A stretch of 64,000 nt of DNA from Bdellovibrionales bacterium (GTDB lineage Bacteria > Bdellovibrionota > Bdellovibrionia > Bdellovibrionales > UBA1609), in the NCBI GenBank assembly GCA_027459485.1, contig DAIDIG010000006.1, positions 124,001 to 188,000 on the forward strand, in the 5' to 3' direction. This document shows positions 61,505-64,000 of the stretch, in pieces; within the stretch, counting starts at the first letter, position 1, and each line of letters starts with the position of its first letter. The position numbers were made by a program, and so were the translations under genes. Under the pieces are notes generated by a model. It had not been told where the DNA came from and did no database searches. It worked only from the letters and a program-made list of their open reading frames with translations.

Positions 61505-62562
61505 CCAGGTATATCATCCGCCGTTTGCTCGCAATGATCCCGACATTGTTTGGCATTTGCCTTTTGTCGTTTGTGATAATCAATATGGCGCCCGGCGGGC
61601 CGATCGAACAACGAATTCAACAACTGCGCTTTTCAGGTATGGGGGGCGGCGGAGGTGTCGGCCGGGCGGGCAGTGAGGCGCTGGCCAATAGTCAATCAGG
61701 TATATCGCAAGACGTGATCGACGCGCTAAAGAAGCAGTATGGCTTCGATAAACCCCTCATGGTTCGGTTTTGGATCTGGATAAAAAACGTCACCACGCTC
61801 AATTTCGGTAACAGCTTTTCTTACGACGAGCCGGTGACACAGCTCATATTGAGTAAATTCCCCGTTTCTCTTCAGTTCGGTATTGCCTCTTTGATTTTGA
61901 CTTATCTCGTATGCATTCCTTTAGGAGTGATGAAGGCCGTACGCGACGGCACGCCATTTGATTCAATTTCGAGTTTTATTCTTTTTCTTCTCTATTCGGT
62001 GCCGCCGCTTATGCTGGGCGTTTTGCTCATGGTGTACTTCGCCGGCGGTTCTTACTACCATTGGTTCCCGGCCATCGGGATCTCGTCTGATAACTACGAC
62101 ACGCTCACAACCATGGGTAAGATCTGGGATCGCATCCACCATTTCATTCTACCGCTTATTTGCTACATGGTGAATAGCTTCACCGCACTCACCTTTCTGA
62201 TGAAGAATTCGCTTCTAGACGAAATTAAGCTCGAATATATTCGCACGGCTCGCGCCAAAGGGTTGAGCGAAAAGGTCGTGGTATACAAACACGCGCTTCG
62301 AAATGCATTAATTCCGATCATCACCGGCATGGGTGGTTTTCTCGGCGTATTTCTCGCAGGCTCGATCATCATCGAGCAGATCTTTTCACTCGATGGAATC
62401 GGCCTTCTCGGTTACAACTCGGCATTAAGCCGCGATTATAACGTTCTGATGGCGCTTATATTCATTTCATGTTTAGTCGAACTGTTCGGCCGCCTGATCA
62501 GCGACCTTCTTTACGTGGTCGTGGATCCGCGCATTCATTTTGAAAGCGGCAACGACGGGTAG
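61501..62562 (+). CDS. ABC transporter permease, YejB/DppB type
   Basis: First inner-membrane permease of the peptide importer, about 353 residues with six membrane helices: N-terminal anchor YIIRRLLAMIPTLFGICLL and the DppB-like SFVIINMAPGGP. The EAA-loop YIRTARAKGLSEKVVVYKHA couples to the ATPase. ATG at 61501 overlaps the binding-protein stop; the longer frame to 61465 lies inside that gene. The loop with AGSEALANSQSGISQDVIDAL is longer than in dipeptide permeases and fits YejB. Confidence 0.93.
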   Translation: MTRYIIRRLLAMIPTLFGICLLSFVIINMAPGGPIEQRIQQLRFSGMGGGGGVGRAGSEALANSQSGISQDVIDALKKQYGFDKPLMVRFWIWIKNVTTLNFGNSFSYDEPVTQLILSKFPVSLQFGIASLILTYLVCIPLGVMKAVRDGTPFDSISSFILFLLYSVPPLMLGVLLMVYFAGGSYYHWFPAIGISSDNYDTLTTMGKIWDRIHHFILPLICYMVNSFTALTFLMKNSLLDEIKLEYIRTARAKGLSEKVVVYKHALRNALIPIITGMGGFLGVFLAGSIIIEQIFSLDGIGLLGYNSALSRDYNVLMALIFISCLVELFGRLISDLLYVVVDPRIHFESGNDG

Positions 62563-63593
62563 TGACATCAATGATTGAGCGATTTGTACACGATCCACTG
62601 ACTCTGAAACGAATTAAGCGTTTTAAAAAAATGCGGCGTGCGGTTCTGGCATCGTGGCTTTTTGCTTTTATGCTCGTCCTTAGTTTGACGGCCGAGATGT
62701 GGGCCAATTCAAAACCGATTATTTTGAAATATCATGGCCAAATCTACTGGCCAGTTTTTAAAACCTACTACCCAACATTGTTCGGCCAAACTGACTCGTT
62801 TGTAACTGACTATCGAAAAATAAAGCTGACATCCAACGATTGGGCGATCTGGCCACCGGTTCGGTGGGACCCTTACGAAAGCAACTTAAACGTCGCGAAC
62901 TTTCCGTCGCCACCGACGACGTCGAATTGGCTTGGGACTGATGCCGAGGGTCGGGATGTCTTGGCCCGCCTGATTTACGGCTTTAGATTCAGCATTTCGT
63001 ACGCCTTGCTCGTTTGGATTGCATCCTACTTACTCGGCACCCTTGCCGGTGCCGTGATGGGATATTGGGGCGGCAATGTGGATTTAGTTGGGCAGCGAAT
63101 CGTAGAGGTTTTTGATTCGATGCCGACAATGCTTCTCCTGATCACCTTGATTTCTATATTCAGCGCGACTTTGCCGGTTCTGATTGTATTTACGACCGTG
63201 TTCGGCTGGATGACGATTTCACTTTATATGCGGGCTGAATTTTTGCGCCTTCGTGGCCGGGAGTTCGTTGAAAGCGCGCGAGCCTTGGGTTCGTCGAGAT
63301 TGCGAGTGATTTTTAAGCACATTTTGCCCAACGCTTTGAGTCCGATTGTGACTTTCAGCTCGTTCACTATCGCGGGTTCTATCGCCTCACTCGCCGCGCT
63401 TGATTACCTAGGTTTTGGTTTACCCCCGCCGACGCCAAGTTGGGGTGAACTTCTAAACGAAGCACAAAAGAATTTTACGATCGCTTGGTGGCTTGCAGTT
63501 TTTCCGTCACTTGCACTATTCTTCGCGCTCGTCGTTTTGAATCTAATCGGTGAAGGAGTGCGCGAGGCATTCGACCCGCGCAAAGTCGGATAG
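62562..63593 (+). CDS. ABC transporter permease, YejE/DppC type
   Basis: Second permease, 343 residues. A first membrane helix (VLASWLFAFMLVLSLTAEMWA) is followed by an unusual soluble loop of about 110 residues, then the DppC-type core GTDAEGRDVLARLIYGFRFS and the EAA-loop FVESARALGSSRLRVIFKHI. The soluble loop is characteristic of YejE. Start is GTG at 62562, overlapping the stop of the preceding gene by one base, or ATG at 62571. No ATPase gene follows; the next gene is on the opposite strand. Confidence 0.92.
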   Translation: MTSMIERFVHDPLTLKRIKRFKKMRRAVLASWLFAFMLVLSLTAEMWANSKPIILKYHGQIYWPVFKTYYPTLFGQTDSFVTDYRKIKLTSNDWAIWPPVRWDPYESNLNVANFPSPPTTSNWLGTDAEGRDVLARLIYGFRFSISYALLVWIASYLLGTLAGAVMGYWGGNVDLVGQRIVEVFDSMPTMLLLITLISIFSATLPVLIVFTTVFGWMTISLYMRAEFLRLRGREFVESARALGSSRLRVIFKHILPNALSPIVTFSSFTIAGSIASLAALDYLGFGLPPPTPSWGELLNEAQKNFTIAWWLAVFPSLALFFALVVLNLIGEGVREAFDPRKVG

Positions 63594-63680
63594 TCGCCTT
63601 TAATGCCTGCGATCATCATTTATCTTCGGTTTTGCGTTTATGAAAAAGGTCCGTAGGTTTATCCAGAAGCGCGTGAAGAC

Positions 63681-64000
63681 TCAATCTTCTAGGTAAGTAT
63701 AGCCCGCAAGACCTTCCTCATAATGTTTCATGAGCAGGCGCGCGTCGGTGTGGCTCAGAGATCCGGATAAAATCGACTGTTCAGTCGATTTTCGGACGAG
63801 CTCCACGAGTTCAGAGCGGCTGTAATCCAAGTAACTCAAAACCTCGGTCACCGTGTCGCCGTAGAGCACGTGATCGACCACATAAGTGCCGTTTTCATTG
63901 ATCGAAATATGAACGGTATCCGTGTCGCCGAAAAGATTGTGAAGGTCGCCAAGAATCTCTTGGTACGCACCTGTCAGAAATGCGCCCAAATAGTACGGCT
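63681..64000 (-). CDS. speA: Biosynthetic arginine decarboxylase, C-terminus only
   Basis: The frame runs to the right edge without a start. Residues PYYLGAFLTGAYQEILGDLH and HNLFGDTDTVHIS followed by YVVDHVLYGDTVTEVLSYLD are those of the C-terminal domain of SpeA, a PLP enzyme that makes agmatine from arginine. The last part ends GLAGYTYLED, as in the family. The catalytic domain lies beyond the window. With the agmatinase gene it gives a route from arginine to putrescine. Confidence 0.92.
   Translation of the reverse strand, partial: PYYLGAFLTGAYQEILGDLHNLFGDTDTVHISINENGTYVVDHVLYGDTVTEVLSYLDYSRSELVELVRKSTEQSILSGSLSHTDARLLMKHYEEGLAGYTYLED

Noticed and set aside
1-64000. tRNA genes, rRNA genes, CRISPR arrays, prophage or complete insertion sequences
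   Set aside because: No cloverleaf T-loop consensus, repeat-spacer pattern, integrase or paired terminal inverted repeats were recognised; rnpB is the only established RNA gene.

Overview
The window reads as chromosome of a Gram-negative, roughly 50% GC bacterium. TolC/RND efflux, a porin, lipoproteins, LPS heptose epimerase and PBP1A show a double-membrane envelope. The mix of sigma-54 regulation, a near-consensus flagellar (sigma-28) promoter, HAD-type 5'-nucleotidase, J-domain signalling proteins, Ku/LigD repair and amino-acid catabolism fits Bdellovibrionota or a related delta-type lineage. That placement is inference from gene content, not a database match. Genes are tightly packed, with many ATGA/GTGA/TTGA overlaps; no intergenic gap exceeds 300 bases.

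Layout. 1-3244: deoxyribose catabolism (deoC cut by the left edge, an aldehyde dehydrogenase and a truncated, non-catalytic ALDH). 3260-6171: a stress block in which two divergent sigma-54 promoters flank an HPt protein and an NtrC-type regulator and drive CsbD, an ElaB-like protein and a DUF1328 membrane protein. 6173-6380: a probable small RNA with C-rich loops, a sigma-28-like promoter and a strong terminator. 6425-12083: TolC-adaptor-RND efflux operon plus an exported protein. 12201-14454: porin and an unknown exported protein. 14463-20361: NHEJ operon (Ku, LigD split into PE-ligase and polymerase genes) running into PBP1A. 20660-23483: lipoprotein, a candidate 29-residue membrane protein, rnpB with promoter and terminator, and a fused methyltransferase. 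23546-28714: leucine/isovalerate degradation genes with the biotin carboxylase subunit split in two. 28819-33328: exported proteins and a DUF885 metallopeptidase-like lipoprotein. 33351-38137: complete-looking pantothenate/CoA operon (DUF2520 protein, panB, panC, coaBC, coaX, panD).

38184-45751: a membrane protein, 5'-nucleotidase, rhodanese, the tyrosine-degradation genes hpd and hmgA separated by an opposite-strand lipoprotein and a RAYT-like HUH gene, then ribD. 45863-51493: a signalling cassette (GHKL ATPase, STAS-like protein, PAS-HPt-ATPase kinase, CheY-like receiver, REC-DUF4388-J-TPR protein). 51516-56724: a TrmJ-like methyltransferase, then a minus-strand run peroxiredoxin, ATP-grasp enzyme, divergent SelO-like protein, HldD. 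56806-64000: exonuclease III, SH3 protein, zinc-less DksA-like protein with a palindrome at its promoter, agmatinase, oligopeptide ABC transporter subunits without an ATPase, and the C-terminus of arginine decarboxylase at the right edge.

The most promising items are the C-rich-loop RNA at 6207-6380, the SelO-like/ATP-grasp/peroxiredoxin neighbourhood, the sigma-54 stress block, and the recurring pattern of normally fused proteins encoded as coupled gene pairs (ALDH16-like, LigD, MccA).
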